DNA from: JBPRGG01 sp051418075
GTDB taxonomy: Bacteria; Bacteroidota; Bacteroidia; Cytophagales; Cyclobacteriaceae
Assembly: GCA_051418075.1 (NCBI GenBank)
Contig: JBPRGG010000180.1
Coordinates: 1 to 62,432 of the forward strand
Reading direction: 5' to 3'
DNA length: 62,432 nt
The notes beneath the pieces were generated by a model that was not told the origin of the DNA, made no database searches, and saw only the letters and a list, made by a program, of their open reading frames with translations. Position 1 is the stretch's first letter, and every line of letters begins with the position of its first letter. The position numbers and the translations under genes were made by a program. This document shows, piece by piece, positions 44,134 through 53,176 of this stretch.

Positions 44134-44236
44134 GGGCCAGCACTGCTTTTGATTTTCTAATAAAAATAGTCCCCATGTAATCATAAAAATCATAGTTCTC
44201 AGACAAATTCAACAGCGGTCGGCCCGTGTCCGGTGG
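44134..44236 (+). repeat. Dispersed intergenic repeat, copy 2
   Basis: This is the second copy of the element at 31385-31489, in the same orientation. Shared blocks are CTGCTTTTGATT (44143-44154), an ATCATAAAAATCATAGTT-like block and the 23 bases at 44200-44222 identical to copy 1. The tail differs: copy 1 has the tandem GTCGGCAGT, copy 2 continues CCCGTGTCCGGTGGG. Confidence 0.65.
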
Positions 44237-44320
44237 GTGGTCAAAATGTAACGACAGTATTGGAAATGTCCTTATTTGGTAAATATATTAGCAATAATTA
44301 TTGATCAAATCCACTATTCT

Positions 44321-44345
44321 TTGTATATTTACTAATAAAATTAGT
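44321..44345. promoter_or_regulatory. Palindromic candidate operator before the DnaE paralogue
   Basis: ACTAAT-AAA-ATTAGT (44331-44345) is a perfect 6-3-6 inverted repeat ending two bases before the ATG, and GTATATTTAC (44323-44332) is a weaker GTA/TAC dyad overlapping it. Alternative DnaE genes are commonly SOS-controlled, so this could be a LexA-type site, but I know no established box for this group to match it against. Confidence 0.35.
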
Positions 44346-44347
44346 TT

Positions 44348-47290
44348 ATGTACCTCAACTGTCACAGTTTTTATAGCTTTAAATACGGTACTTTGCCAAT
44401 AGAGCGATTAGTGGAAGAAGCTAAAAAAGTTGGCGTTGACCGGCTGGCGCTGACGGATATTAATACTACTTCAGGTATTTTTCCATTTGTGAAGGCTTGC
44501 CAGTCACAGCAAATTGATCCGGTAGCCGGCATTGAGTTTCGCCGGGAAGGCGTATGCGATTATATAGGTTTAGCCCGTAATAATGAAGGGTTTTACCAGT
44601 TGAACAAGCATCTGACCGCCCGGCTCAGAGACTCGAAGCATACTGTATGGCCTGACTTTCATCATGTGATGATTATATATCCCTGGGAAAGGCTTCAATT
44701 GCCGCTGGCCCTGAAAGATTATGAATGGATTGGAGTCCGGCCACACCAGGTAAACCGGCTGGTTCATTCACCCTGGCTGAAACACTTGTCCCGGATGGTC
44801 ATCCTGCAGCCAGTCACCCTGCTGGATCGCTCACAGCATGGTTTGCACCGGGTGCTACGTGCAGTAGATAACAACCTGATAATAAGCAGGTTGCCTTCAG
44901 AGCTTCAGGCTTTTCCCAATGAACATTTTGTGCAGACCGATGTACTGTTAAAATGTTATCAGCATTTTCCCCGGATCAGGGAAAATACAGAAAGGTTACT
45001 TAGTGCCTGTAGTTTTGAGCACGATTTTGCCAATCAGCGGGAAAGAAAAAACAGGAAGTATGTATTTGGCTCTCGTTATGAAGATAAAGTAAAGCTGGAA
45101 CAACTGGCCTGGGAGGGAATGAAGCGGCGCTATGGCCCGGATAATCAGGAGGCGAAACAACGCCTGCGTAAAGAACTGAAGATCATTGATGACCTAAATT
45201 TCAATGCTTATTTCCTGATCACTTTTGATATCGTACAGTATGCCCGCCGGCGCAATTTTTTCTATGTAGGGCGAGGCAGCGGAGCCAACAGCATTACCTC
45301 TTACTGCCTTCGGATTACGGATGTAGATCCTATCGAGCTGGACCTGTATTTTGAACGGTTTTTGAATATTTACCGCAGTTCACCCCCTGATTTCGATATG
45401 GATTTTTCCTGGAAAGACCGGGACGAAGTTTTGCGATATATCTTTGACAAGTATGGCCATGAGCATACTGTTTTATTGGCTAATTTTAATACTTTTAAGG
45501 GGCGGTCTATCATCCGGGAACTGGGAAAGGTGTTTGGTCTTCCCAAAAGTGAAATTGATCAGCTGGTAGCAGTCCGTGGCGGAGCACCTATGGATGAAGT
45601 CAGCCGGTTGATCTTCCGGTATGGCAACCAGATCCAGGATTTCCCAAAACATTTATCTATTCATGCCGGAGGCGTTTTGATTTCCGACCGGGAGATCTAT
45701 CACTATACGGCTACAGAAATTCCCCCCAAAAATTTTCCTATCAGTCAGTTTGATATGTACATTGCTGAAGATATCCGGTTTGATAAATTCGATATCTTGA
45801 GCCAGCGGGGCTTGGGCCATATCCGTACGGCCACTGAACTAATTGAAAAGAACCGGGGCATCAGGGTGGATGTGGAGCCGGTAAATCAGTTCAAGAAAGA
45901 TCCGGTGCTGAACCTGGCCCTGGCTAAGGGGGATACAGTTGGGTGTTTTTATATTGAGTCACCGGCCATGCGCCAGTTGCTGCTGAAGTTACATTGTGAT
46001 ACCTATCCTTTGCTGGTAGCTGCCAGTTCCATCATCCGGCCGGGAGTGGCCAGTTCCGGCATGATGCGGGAGTATATTAAAAATCATCATGAGCCCAAAC
46101 AGGTCAAGTACCTTCATCCCAAGTTGGCCCATTTGCTGCAGGAAACCTATGGCATTATGGTGTATCAGGAGGATGTGATTAAAGTAGCCCATCATTTCGG
46201 CGGAATCGGTATGGCCGAGGCTGATGTGCTGCGCAAGGGAATGTCAGGCAAAGGCCGTTCTAAGAAAAAGATCATGGAAATCAGGGATGAATTTTTTCAG
46301 AACTGCATTCAGCGGGGATATCCTCATGATATTATCAAAGAGGTCTGGCGTCAGATCGAAAGTTTTGCCGGGTATTCATTTTCCAAAGCCCATTCCGCCA
46401 GTTTTGCCGTGGAAAGTTACCAAAGTCTGTTTTTGCGTTGTTATTATCCCCTGGAGTTTATGGTCGCGGTGATCAACAATTTTGGCGGATTCTACAGCAC
46501 TGAGTTTTATGTACATGAAGCTAAAATGCTGGGGGGACAGATCCATGCCCCCTGTGTCAATCGCAGTGAATACTTCACTACACTTTATGGCCAGGATATT
46601 TACCTGGGATTTGTTCATTTGAAGGACCTGGAACAAAAGCTGGGTCAGCAGATTGAACTGGAGCGTGAAAGGAATGGATCCTTCCGCAATCTGGAAGATT
46701 TTTTGCGACGGATACCGGCTGGTATTGAACAGATCACCTTGTTGATCAGGATCGGAGCTTTCAGATTTACCGGGAAGACCAAAAAAGCGCTTTTGTGGCA
46801 AGCGGACAGCTTGCTGATCCATAAAAAGGTGCTGGTAGGGGAACAGTGGCTGTTTGATGATCTGGATCAGCAAATACATTTGCCCGCTTTACACCATCAG
46901 CCCCATGAGGATGCTTTCGACGAAATTGAACTGCTGGGATTTCCCTTGTGTGACCCTTTTGACCTGATCAACTTTAACACTTCCGGCAGCTGTTTTGCTG
47001 ATGATTTGTTATCTCGGGTGGGCAAGGTGGTCCGAATGGTAGGTTACCTGATTACTTTGAAGGAAGTACGGACCATTAAAAAAGAACGAATGCATTTTGG
47101 CACTTTTATGGATGACCGGGGAAAGTTGTTTGATACCATTCATTTCCCTCCTTCGGCTCGCAAATATCCTTTTTTAGGGAAGGGCTTTTATCTGCTCAAA
47201 GGGAAAGTAGTAACTGATTTTGGGGTGCCATCCCTGGAGGTGGATTATATGGAAAAGCTACCTATGATAAAGGATCCCCGTTATTTTTAG
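44348..47290 (+). CDS. dnaE: DNA polymerase III alpha subunit, short second-type DnaE
   Basis: The 980-residue protein is a C-family polymerase. It has an N-terminal PHP domain (about 1-200), polymerase palm with YVGRGSGANSITSYCL and the catalytic PDFDMDFSW (about 345-353), fingers with VYQEDVIKVAHHFGGIGMAEAD, helix-hairpin-helix, and an OB fold (about 890-970). It is about 150-200 residues shorter than housekeeping DnaE. PHP metal ligands are degenerate: HxH reads NCH and TDH reads TDI. This type is usually found with ImuB/DinB-like and LexA-like genes in error-prone repair cassettes; none is adjacent here. A palindrome overlaps its start region, and a dispersed repeat lies upstream. Confidence 0.9.
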   Translation: MYLNCHSFYSFKYGTLPIERLVEEAKKVGVDRLALTDINTTSGIFPFVKACQSQQIDPVAGIEFRREGVCDYIGLARNNEGFYQLNKHLTARLRDSKHTVWPDFHHVMIIYPWERLQLPLALKDYEWIGVRPHQVNRLVHSPWLKHLSRMVILQPVTLLDRSQHGLHRVLRAVDNNLIISRLPSELQAFPNEHFVQTDVLLKCYQHFPRIRENTERLLSACSFEHDFANQRERKNRKYVFGSRYEDKVKLEQLAWEGMKRRYGPDNQEAKQRLRKELKIIDDLNFNAYFLITFDIVQYARRRNFFYVGRGSGANSITSYCLRITDVDPIELDLYFERFLNIYRSSPPDFDMDFSWKDRDEVLRYIFDKYGHEHTVLLANFNTFKGRSIIRELGKVFGLPKSEIDQLVAVRGGAPMDEVSRLIFRYGNQIQDFPKHLSIHAGGVLISDREIYHYTATEIPPKNFPISQFDMYIAEDIRFDKFDILSQRGLGHIRTATELIEKNRGIRVDVEPVNQFKKDPVLNLALAKGDTVGCFYIESPAMRQLLLKLHCDTYPLLVAASSIIRPGVASSGMMREYIKNHHEPKQVKYLHPKLAHLLQETYGIMVYQEDVIKVAHHFGGIGMAEADVLRKGMSGKGRSKKKIMEIRDEFFQNCIQRGYPHDIIKEVWRQIESFAGYSFSKAHSASFAVESYQSLFLRCYYPLEFMVAVINNFGGFYSTEFYVHEAKMLGGQIHAPCVNRSEYFTTLYGQDIYLGFVHLKDLEQKLGQQIELERERNGSFRNLEDFLRRIPAGIEQITLLIRIGAFRFTGKTKKALLWQADSLLIHKKVLVGEQWLFDDLDQQIHLPALHHQPHEDAFDEIELLGFPLCDPFDLINFNTSGSCFADDLLSRVGKVVRMVGYLITLKEVRTIKKERMHFGTFMDDRGKLFDTIHFPPSARKYPFLGKGFYLLKGKVVTDFGVPSLEVDYMEKLPMIKDPRYF

Positions 47291-47493
47291 TTTAGCAGTA
47301 AAACCTGTGTTTGATTGGCTGAAAGCTGCCAGGGCTTGGTGGCGTTGGCCTGGGTAAGGCAGGACTTACGACCAGGTTTTGATGGTAAGGTTTTGGTTTA
47401 AGAAACAGGCCCCATATTTTATTCAAACTACTGTGCAAAAATCCAGGCTGAGTGCAAAAGAACATTTTTTATGATTTTGCCGTATTCAAAAAC

Positions 47494-47889
47494 ATGAAGA
47501 TTTTTAGCATGATGTTTCCCCTGGCTGCATTTTCTCTGGTGTTGGTTATTTTTGCCGATCCGGAATTAACGGAAAGTATTCAGAGAGGGGAAAAGATTTA
47601 CAGTAACACCTGTAATACCTGCCATATGGCTGATGGAAAAGGAGTGCCGGGACTTTATCCTCCCCTGGCAGGATCAGATTATCTGCTACGGGACCCCGAA
47701 AATGCCATCAGGATCATTAAAGATGGATTAAGCGGGGCGGTAACTGTAAATGGGGAAACATATTATGGGGTAATGCCCATGCAGTTCTTATCTGATCAGG
47801 AAATAATGGATGTGATGAACTATGTCCTGAACAGTTGGGGCAACCAGGGGGGAAGCTTTTCCCTGGAGCAGGTACAGGAAATTCATTAA
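47494..47889 (+). CDS. Small exported cytochrome c
   Basis: I chose the ATG at 47494, which begins a signal peptide (MKIFSMMFPLAAFSLVLVIF); a GTG at 47452 is in frame but adds an implausible prefix. The 131-residue protein has one haem motif CNTCHMADGKG (C40, C43, H44) and a methionine ligand in VMPMQFLSDQEI, typical of class I cytochromes c that ferry electrons to oxidases. The gene is far from the oxidase cluster but could be its donor. It converges on DoxX with five bases between stops. Confidence 0.9.
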   Translation: MKIFSMMFPLAAFSLVLVIFADPELTESIQRGEKIYSNTCNTCHMADGKGVPGLYPPLAGSDYLLRDPENAIRIIKDGLSGAVTVNGETYYGVMPMQFLSDQEIMDVMNYVLNSWGNQGGSFSLEQVQEIH

Positions 47890-47893
47890 GCTT

Positions 47894-48295
47894 TTAGTAA
47901 TTTTTCCGGTACATATGGTCCAGTGAATACCTGCCTGGCCCGGTGAATAGCAATAAAATATAAAAAGTAAGATACAGCACCGCCATTTCCTTTTTGGACC
48001 AGGGGTCAGGTCCATGCACAATGAAGGCAGCTACAGCCATATTAATAATCAGGGGAATAGCAGCCAGACGGGTATAGAGGCCGGCAGCCAGCAAAATAGA
48101 ACATAAAAATTCAGCAAAAACCGTAAGTACATAAGATGCCTCACTGCCTAAGCCAATGGGATCAGCGAAGGAATTAAAGCGCTTTTCAAAATTGATCAGC
48201 TTTGGCCATCCATGGCCAATAATCATAAATATTCCTATGGCAATACGGCCGATCAGAATTCCTATATTTACTGAAGGATTCAGGTTTTTACGCAT
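47894..48295 (-). CDS. DoxX-family membrane protein
   Basis: The 133-residue protein has four membrane helices and DoxX landmarks: RIAIGIFMIIGHGWPKL in the first helix, VLTVFAEFLCSILLAAGLYTRLAAIPLIINM, and a final hydrophobic segment. DoxX proteins are linked to quinone or thiol redox stress in other bacteria; the exact reaction is not established. It is transcribed divergently from a DUF2490 gene across 130 bases that contain a perfect 30-bp palindrome, a likely operator. Confidence 0.88.
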   Translation of the reverse strand: MRKNLNPSVNIGILIGRIAIGIFMIIGHGWPKLINFEKRFNSFADPIGLGSEASYVLTVFAEFLCSILLAAGLYTRLAAIPLIINMAVAAFIVHGPDPWSKKEMAVLYLTFYILLLFTGPGRYSLDHMYRKNY

Positions 48296-48362
48296 GCCAT
48301 AAATCTATCATATTTTATGAAAACATAAAAATGTGTTTCCATTTCATAACCATTTTAGAAAA

Positions 48363-48392
48363 AAGTTAATTGAATAATTATTCAATTAACTT
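48363..48392. promoter_or_regulatory. Perfect 30-bp palindrome between doxX and the DUF2490 gene
   Basis: AAGTTAATTGAATAA (48363-48377) is followed directly by its exact reverse complement TTATTCAATTAACTT (48378-48392), with no spacer. It lies 67 bases upstream of the DoxX start and 33 bases upstream of the DUF2490 start. A TTAATTTG box (48405-48412, 7 of 8 to TAnnTTTG) lies between the palindrome and the plus gene. A MarR-like dimeric repressor site is the natural reading. Confidence 0.6.
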
Positions 48393-48425
48393 AAGTTTTA
48401 ATGCTTAATTTGTAAAAAAACAAAT

Positions 48426-49127
48426 ATGCGTTGCCTATTGACAGGGTTTTTATTTTTTCTACTTCCCTTTCATATTCTGCAGGCTCAGAATGAAACCCGG
48501 CGGCATGCTTGGGTAGATCTTTATAACTACCATCAGTTAAATTCCAGATGGGTATATGAATGGGATGTGGGATTAAGGTTATTGACCAATGATGCTCACT
48601 GGTCCAGGTATAATCTGCGTAATTCCATCACCTACAAACTCAATAAATACTGGTCTTTTGGTCAGGGTCTTGACTTTCATGACTGGGATCAGAATTTTGC
48701 CACCCGGAGCTATGAATTACGTACCTACCAGACAATTAAATTTGCCGTATTCCTGTCCGAAAGCTTCAATTTGAGCAACCAATTTCGTTTTGAAGAAAGG
48801 TTTTTCCACTGGCAAAATACTTCTGATATGCAATACATGGGCCGATTGCGCTATGAACTTAGCACAAAAATAGTATTGAATAGATTGAAAAAAACGACCC
48901 GGTTGATGTACATACCTTTGTCTGAAGAAGTGATGATCAATGTTGGTGAGAATAGTTCCAGGTTTCCTCATATCAATCGTGTGAATGCTGGGTTGGGATA
49001 TTTTCTTACTAAAAGTATCAGAGCAGAAATGTTGTTTGTGATGCAACATACCAAAAGAATCACGGAAGAGAAATTTTCTGCAACAGATCACCTGTATCGG
49101 TTAAAACTACGTTATAACTGGAATTGA
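48426..49127 (+). CDS. DUF2490 outer-membrane beta-barrel protein
   Basis: The 233-residue protein has a signal peptide ending LQAQ (residues 1-21) and the DUF2490 pattern: ETRRHAWVDLYNYHQLNSRW, YNLRNSITYKLNKYWSFGQG, FRFEERFFHW, then RLRYELSTKI, HINRVNAGLGYFLTKSIRAEM, and a final LYRLKLRYNWN strand. It is predicted to be an outer-membrane barrel of unknown function. It is divergent from doxX across a long palindrome and converges on the B3/B4 gene with only a few bases between stops. Confidence 0.87.
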   Translation: MRCLLTGFLFFLLPFHILQAQNETRRHAWVDLYNYHQLNSRWVYEWDVGLRLLTNDAHWSRYNLRNSITYKLNKYWSFGQGLDFHDWDQNFATRSYELRTYQTIKFAVFLSESFNLSNQFRFEERFFHWQNTSDMQYMGRLRYELSTKIVLNRLKKTTRLMYIPLSEEVMINVGENSSRFPHINRVNAGLGYFLTKSIRAEMLFVMQHTKRITEEKFSATDHLYRLKLRYNWN

Positions 49128-49132
49128 AATCC

Positions 49133-49798
49133 TCAGGACCGACCAATGATTTTTGTTGATACATTATTTAAACCTACATATTTCTGAAGTATTTGAACGG
49201 TCTCTTCCAACACTTCTTCCAATCCTTTACCCCAATTGTAATCATTGAAAACCATAAAAAACCGGGTGGTGTCTAAGCTGATGGCAGTGCGTACATGGTC
49301 ACTGGTGGGGGTACCAATCCCACCGTCCTCATCTCTGAAAACCGGCAAATTTTCAATGTTCAAACTACCTCTTCCTATGCCTTCATATGGTTCATTAGGT
49401 GCACCTATTCCTAACTCAAGGTTTCCCCGGATTTTATCCAGATCAAAACCTCCAATGGAGTAACCCCTTTTTAATGAAACCAAATTGATAATATCCACTA
49501 AAGTAGAAATCTGGTAAAGATCATTACCTTTCACAATTCTTCGGTATAAGGATTCAGCCGAAGGCCGGTACCGGTTAGGATCTTTGCCTAATTTGCGATA
49601 TACATTTTTGGTGGCGTTGATATGAAGCTGGTCTTTTATATTTTCCAGACGATAATGATGGTGGATCTTGTCAATCACCGATGAGATTTCCTGCCATAAA
49701 TCCGGTTGATAGGCTGAATTTGTTACATTACCCTGGATAGTACCCAAAGAAAGTTCAGGAACAAGGTCAGAAAGTTCCTTTTTGACTTTTAGCTCCAT
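49133..49798 (-). CDS. B3/B4 domain protein (PheRS-beta editing-domain-like)
   Basis: The 221-residue protein consists of a B3/B4 domain like that of phenylalanyl-tRNA synthetase beta: NATKNVYRKLGKDPNRYRPS, SLYRRIVKGNDLYQISTLVD, SLKRGYSIGGFDLDKI, and VFRDEDGGIGTPTSDHVRTA. In the synthetase this domain hydrolyses mischarged tRNA; free-standing versions may edit tRNA or act on amino-acid-like ligands. No synthetase gene is nearby. A hairpin terminator separates it from the upstream exported protein. Confidence 0.88.
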   Translation of the reverse strand: MELKVKKELSDLVPELSLGTIQGNVTNSAYQPDLWQEISSVIDKIHHHYRLENIKDQLHINATKNVYRKLGKDPNRYRPSAESLYRRIVKGNDLYQISTLVDIINLVSLKRGYSIGGFDLDKIRGNLELGIGAPNEPYEGIGRGSLNIENLPVFRDEDGGIGTPTSDHVRTAISLDTTRFFMVFNDYNWGKGLEEVLEETVQILQKYVGLNNVSTKIIGRS

Positions 49799-49808
49799 GA
49801 TATGAATT

Positions 49809-49859
49809 AAAAAGTGGCTGCCTGAAACAATAAGCTAATTCTTTGCTTCTGGGGCAGCC
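49809..49859 (-). terminator. Terminator of the small exported protein gene
   Basis: On the minus strand GGCTGCC and GGCAGCC (plus coordinates 49853-49859 and 49816-49822) pair around a 30-base loop that itself has weak pairing, followed by ACTTTTT. It begins 18 bases after the stop at 49877. Confidence 0.55.
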
Positions 49860-49876
49860 TTTATACTTGTTTGTGA

Positions 49877-50269
49877 TTAATTGATCTTTATTTGTACCAC
49901 CCCGGTTTTACCGTACTGGCAACCTTCGCATTGTTCACCTACGATTTCATTACCGTCCTGATCCATGGCTTTAATTTCCAGGTGGTGAGTACCGGCCGGA
50001 GCATCATAAGGAACATTGGTCATAAATGCCCATACATTTTTATTATCAGTTTGCTGCAGCTTCATAGGAGGAGCATCATAGTAATATTCCCGTGATAGCA
50101 ATTCAACCGAGGCAACATCTGGTTCTGTAAACTCAATGGTCATCTGGATTTCATCTCCGGGTTTTAACTCCGTTTTTGAAATGTTCACTTTTTTGACTTC
50201 CGGCGGTCCGGCAAAAGCTGTTGCCACCAAAAACAGCCACAAGAATGATAATGCAATGATATTTTTCAT
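49877..50269 (-). CDS. Small exported beta-sandwich-like protein, unknown function
   Basis: The 130-residue protein has a signal peptide (LSFLWLFLVATAFAG, cleavage near residue 20) and a mature part that looks like an Ig-type beta sandwich: VKKVNISKTELKPGDEIQMT, then TEPDVASVELLSREYYY, then APAGTHHLEIKAMDQDGNEI. A CEGC motif near the end could form a disulfide or bind metal. I do not recognise a named family. It is monocistronic, with a hairpin terminator, and divergent from the GH28 operon across about 190 bases. Confidence 0.7.
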   Translation of the reverse strand: MKNIIALSFLWLFLVATAFAGPPEVKKVNISKTELKPGDEIQMTIEFTEPDVASVELLSREYYYDAPPMKLQQTDNKNVWAFMTNVPYDAPAGTHHLEIKAMDQDGNEIVGEQCEGCQYGKTGVVQIKIN

Positions 50270-50462
50270 AATCTTACTTAATTTATTTGTTAGACAATAC
50301 TGCTTAATAACAAACTAAAATAGGCAAAAATCATTTTAAATGCTAAAACGAAATTGTTTAAATTGAAACAAAAACTGCCATTTTTATTCACAATTTCAAT
50401 TTAAGTATAGCCTCAAACCATCAATTTTTATAAATTTACATTGACCATAATATCTGCATATA

Positions 50463-51836
50463 ATGAAAATACCTGTAAAATTGTTAGCCATTTTTTTAAT
50501 GTTGGTCTTGAGTTCTTTAGCCCTCTTTGTCCCAGCCCGTGCACAGGGGGAGCAAGTTTCTGCTGAACAGATAATTAAAAATATTGAAAAGACTTATTTC
50601 ATCGATCAGAATTTTAATATCCTGGATTTTGGGGCCAAACCTGATGAAGGGTTTGACAACCGGCCTTTTATTGAAAAAGCTGTCCTTGCATGTGTCTCAA
50701 AAGGCGGAGGTAGGGTGATTATTCCGCCCGGCACATTTTATTGTAAAGGGCCTATCAATTTAAAAAGCAATGTCAACCTGCAGGTTTCAAAAGGAGCAAC
50801 ATTGCTTTTTAGTCCTGATCCTGAAGATTACCTGCCAATGGTTTTTACCCGGTGGGAAGGGGTGGAAATCTTTAATTATTCTCCCCTGATATACACTAAA
50901 GATCAGGAGAATGTGGCTGTTACCGGAAAAGGTACTATTGATGGTAATGCCAGTAAGGTCTGGACAAGTTATCGGGCTAAACAAAAAGAAGCACAGAACA
51001 GGCTTCGGGCTATGGGAACTGAACAGGTCCCGGTAGCAGAAAGGGTATTTGGAACCGGGGATTTTTTACGTACTCCATTGATCCAGTTTATTAATTGCAA
51101 ACGGATACTTGTTGAAGATGTTACCCTGACTAATTCACCATTCTGGATCTTACATCCGGTTTATAGTTCAAATATAGTGATCAGAGGAGTGAAGTTTCAT
51201 AGCCTGGTAATCAACAATGACGGGATCGATATTGACTCAAGCACAGAGGCCCTGATAGAAAACTGCAGTTTTTTTACTGGTGACGATGCAGTGGTTTTTA
51301 AATCCGGACGTGATCAGGATGGATGGCGGGTGAACAAACCCAGTAAAAATGTAGTGGTGCGAAATTGTTATGCTCCTCAGGTCCTTCATGGTATTGCTTT
51401 TGGCAGCGAGATGAGCGGAGGTATTGAGAATATCTTTATTGAGAATTTTAAAATGGACCAGGTGAAAAGTGAAGCCATTCAGTTCAAAGCCAATAAGGAT
51501 CGCGGCGGTTATATTAAAAATATCTATATCAGCAATGTAAAGGTAGATTCTGTCAAAGCCCATTTATTGTTTTTCTGGAATAATTATTATGGCTATCGAG
51601 GTGGCAATGCGCCTTCCGAATTTCACCACATTTATATTGAAAATGTAATTTGTCGGTATGCCAAAAACGTATTTCAGCTGCAGGGTTTGGAAGAAAAGCC
51701 AATTCATCATATCTATGTAAAAAATCTGATAATAGAAAAGGCAGATCATCTGTTTGATGAAAAGGAGTTTTTTGAAGAGGTTTTCTTCGAAAATGTGATG
51801 GTGGAGAAACAAAAGATCAGGCTTTCTGTAAAATAA
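50463..51836 (+). CDS. Exported glycoside hydrolase family 28 (polygalacturonase-type)
   Basis: The 457-residue protein has a signal peptide ending ARAQG (about residue 28) and a right-handed beta-helix with the GH28 catalytic set: NNDGIDIDS (about 250), TGDDAVVFKSG (about 272), HGIAFGSEMSGG (about 308) and the substrate-binding stretch IQFKANKDRGGYI (about 338). It hydrolyses pectic galacturonans or related alpha-linked uronic or rhamnose bonds. The N-terminal part (FNILDFGAKPDEGFDNRPFI) is typical of bacterial GH28. It opens a three-gene operon with a GH43 enzyme four bases downstream. Confidence 0.93.
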   Translation: MKIPVKLLAIFLMLVLSSLALFVPARAQGEQVSAEQIIKNIEKTYFIDQNFNILDFGAKPDEGFDNRPFIEKAVLACVSKGGGRVIIPPGTFYCKGPINLKSNVNLQVSKGATLLFSPDPEDYLPMVFTRWEGVEIFNYSPLIYTKDQENVAVTGKGTIDGNASKVWTSYRAKQKEAQNRLRAMGTEQVPVAERVFGTGDFLRTPLIQFINCKRILVEDVTLTNSPFWILHPVYSSNIVIRGVKFHSLVINNDGIDIDSSTEALIENCSFFTGDDAVVFKSGRDQDGWRVNKPSKNVVVRNCYAPQVLHGIAFGSEMSGGIENIFIENFKMDQVKSEAIQFKANKDRGGYIKNIYISNVKVDSVKAHLLFFWNNYYGYRGGNAPSEFHHIYIENVICRYAKNVFQLQGLEEKPIHHIYVKNLIIEKADHLFDEKEFFEEVFFENVMVEKQKIRLSVK

Positions 51837-51839
51837 AAA

Positions 51840-53165
51840 TTGATGCGAAGAATAATATTAATCATAGTTTTCTTATTCACTTATTCCAATAGCCTGAGGG
51901 CTCAAAATCCAATAGTTCCTGCCGGAGTATATATTGCTGATCCTTCGGCTCATCAATGGGGTGATGGAAAATTATATGTGTATGGTTCGCGGGATGAAAG
52001 CCCGAATTATTATTGTTCCTGGAGCTATGATGTTTTATCTTCTTCAGATCTGAAGCAATGGGAGATACATGAAAATGCTTTTTCTTCCAGGGGACCGGGA
52101 GATCAGGTTTCCTATAGTGACCGACCATTGTATGCACCGGATTGTCAGTATAAAAATGGCACCTATTATCTTTATTACTGTTTGGCAACCAATCAGCAAA
52201 CAGAAGGGGTAGCTTTTTCCAAATCCCCGGTAGGACCATTTATCAATGGTACTGATATTAACCTATTTGGGTATAACCAAATAGATCCGTCAGTTTTTAT
52301 TGATGATGACGGGCAGGCTTATTATGTATGGGGGCAATTTACAGCGAAAATTGCCAGAATGAAACCCAATATGGTTGCAATTGATTCTGCATCCATTATC
52401 GATGATGTATTAACCGAAAAAGAGCATTTTTTTCATGAAGGCGGCTATCTGATTAAAAGAAATAATCTGTACTACTTGATTTATGCCCATATGGGTAGAG
52501 CCGGTAAACCAACCTGTATTGGATATGCTACCAGTCCAGACCCAATGGGGCCATATAGATATGGAGGTGTAATAATAGATAATGACCATTGTGATCCGGG
52601 TGTTTGGAACAACCATGGTTCTATTGTTGAGTTTGACGATCAGTGGTATGTATTTTATCATCGCTCTACCCACAATAGCAGGATGATGCGGAAAGCTTGC
52701 CTGGAGCCTATTTATTTTAATTCGGATGGTAGTATAGATGAGGTGGAAATGACTTCCCAGGGTGCAGGGGGACCTTTGCCGGCTACTCAAAAAATCGAAG
52801 CGGAAAGAGCCTGCTTGCTTTATGGAAATGTTCGGATTCAGGCTTTTTCCACTAATGAAGAAGCATTAAGTGGCGTAAATGACCAGGATGCTGCAGCATA
52901 TAAATTCATTGATTTTGAAAAAAAGCCATCTAAAGCAGTTTTTAGAGTAGCACCAGGGGCTTTTGCTTCAAAAATAGACATTGCGCTGGGTCAATCCTGG
53001 GGAAAATCTATCGGTACCCTGGATGTAGCAGGAGGTGGGGATGGGAAGAGTTGGCAGACCATTTCAACGGAAGTGAATTTACCAAGTGGAGAATATGCTG
53101 TTTGGTTAAGGTTTTCAGGCCAGGGAGAGGATCTGGTCAATCTGGATTGGTTTTATTTTGAATAA
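51840..53165 (+). CDS. Exported GH43 glycosidase with CBM6-like domain
   Basis: The 441-residue protein has a signal peptide ending LRAQN (about 22), a five-bladed propeller with catalytic residues in ADPSAHQW (D34), YNQIDPSVFID (Asp near 149) and FFHEGGYLIKR (Glu near 199), and a C-terminal carbohydrate-binding module of CBM6 type (about 318-441, KIEAERACLLYGNVRI to LVNLDWFYFE). GH43 enzymes are mostly beta-xylosidases and alpha-L-arabinofuranosidases. With the GH28 enzyme, removal of arabinan or xylan side chains from pectin is the natural role. Translation is nearly coupled to the upstream gene. Confidence 0.92.
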   Translation: MMRRIILIIVFLFTYSNSLRAQNPIVPAGVYIADPSAHQWGDGKLYVYGSRDESPNYYCSWSYDVLSSSDLKQWEIHENAFSSRGPGDQVSYSDRPLYAPDCQYKNGTYYLYYCLATNQQTEGVAFSKSPVGPFINGTDINLFGYNQIDPSVFIDDDGQAYYVWGQFTAKIARMKPNMVAIDSASIIDDVLTEKEHFFHEGGYLIKRNNLYYLIYAHMGRAGKPTCIGYATSPDPMGPYRYGGVIIDNDHCDPGVWNNHGSIVEFDDQWYVFYHRSTHNSRMMRKACLEPIYFNSDGSIDEVEMTSQGAGGPLPATQKIEAERACLLYGNVRIQAFSTNEEALSGVNDQDAAAYKFIDFEKKPSKAVFRVAPGAFASKIDIALGQSWGKSIGTLDVAGGGDGKSWQTISTEVNLPSGEYAVWLRFSGQGEDLVNLDWFYFE

Positions 53166-53176
53166 AAAGATACAAC

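Larger units (their letters stand above)
43892..44347. other. Intergenic region before dnaE, with dispersed repeat
   Basis: No coding sequence is supported. The gap contains repeat copy 2 (44134-44236) and, just before the polymerase, an AT-rich stretch with two small palindromes (44321-44345). The rest shows nothing recognisable. Confidence 0.6.
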
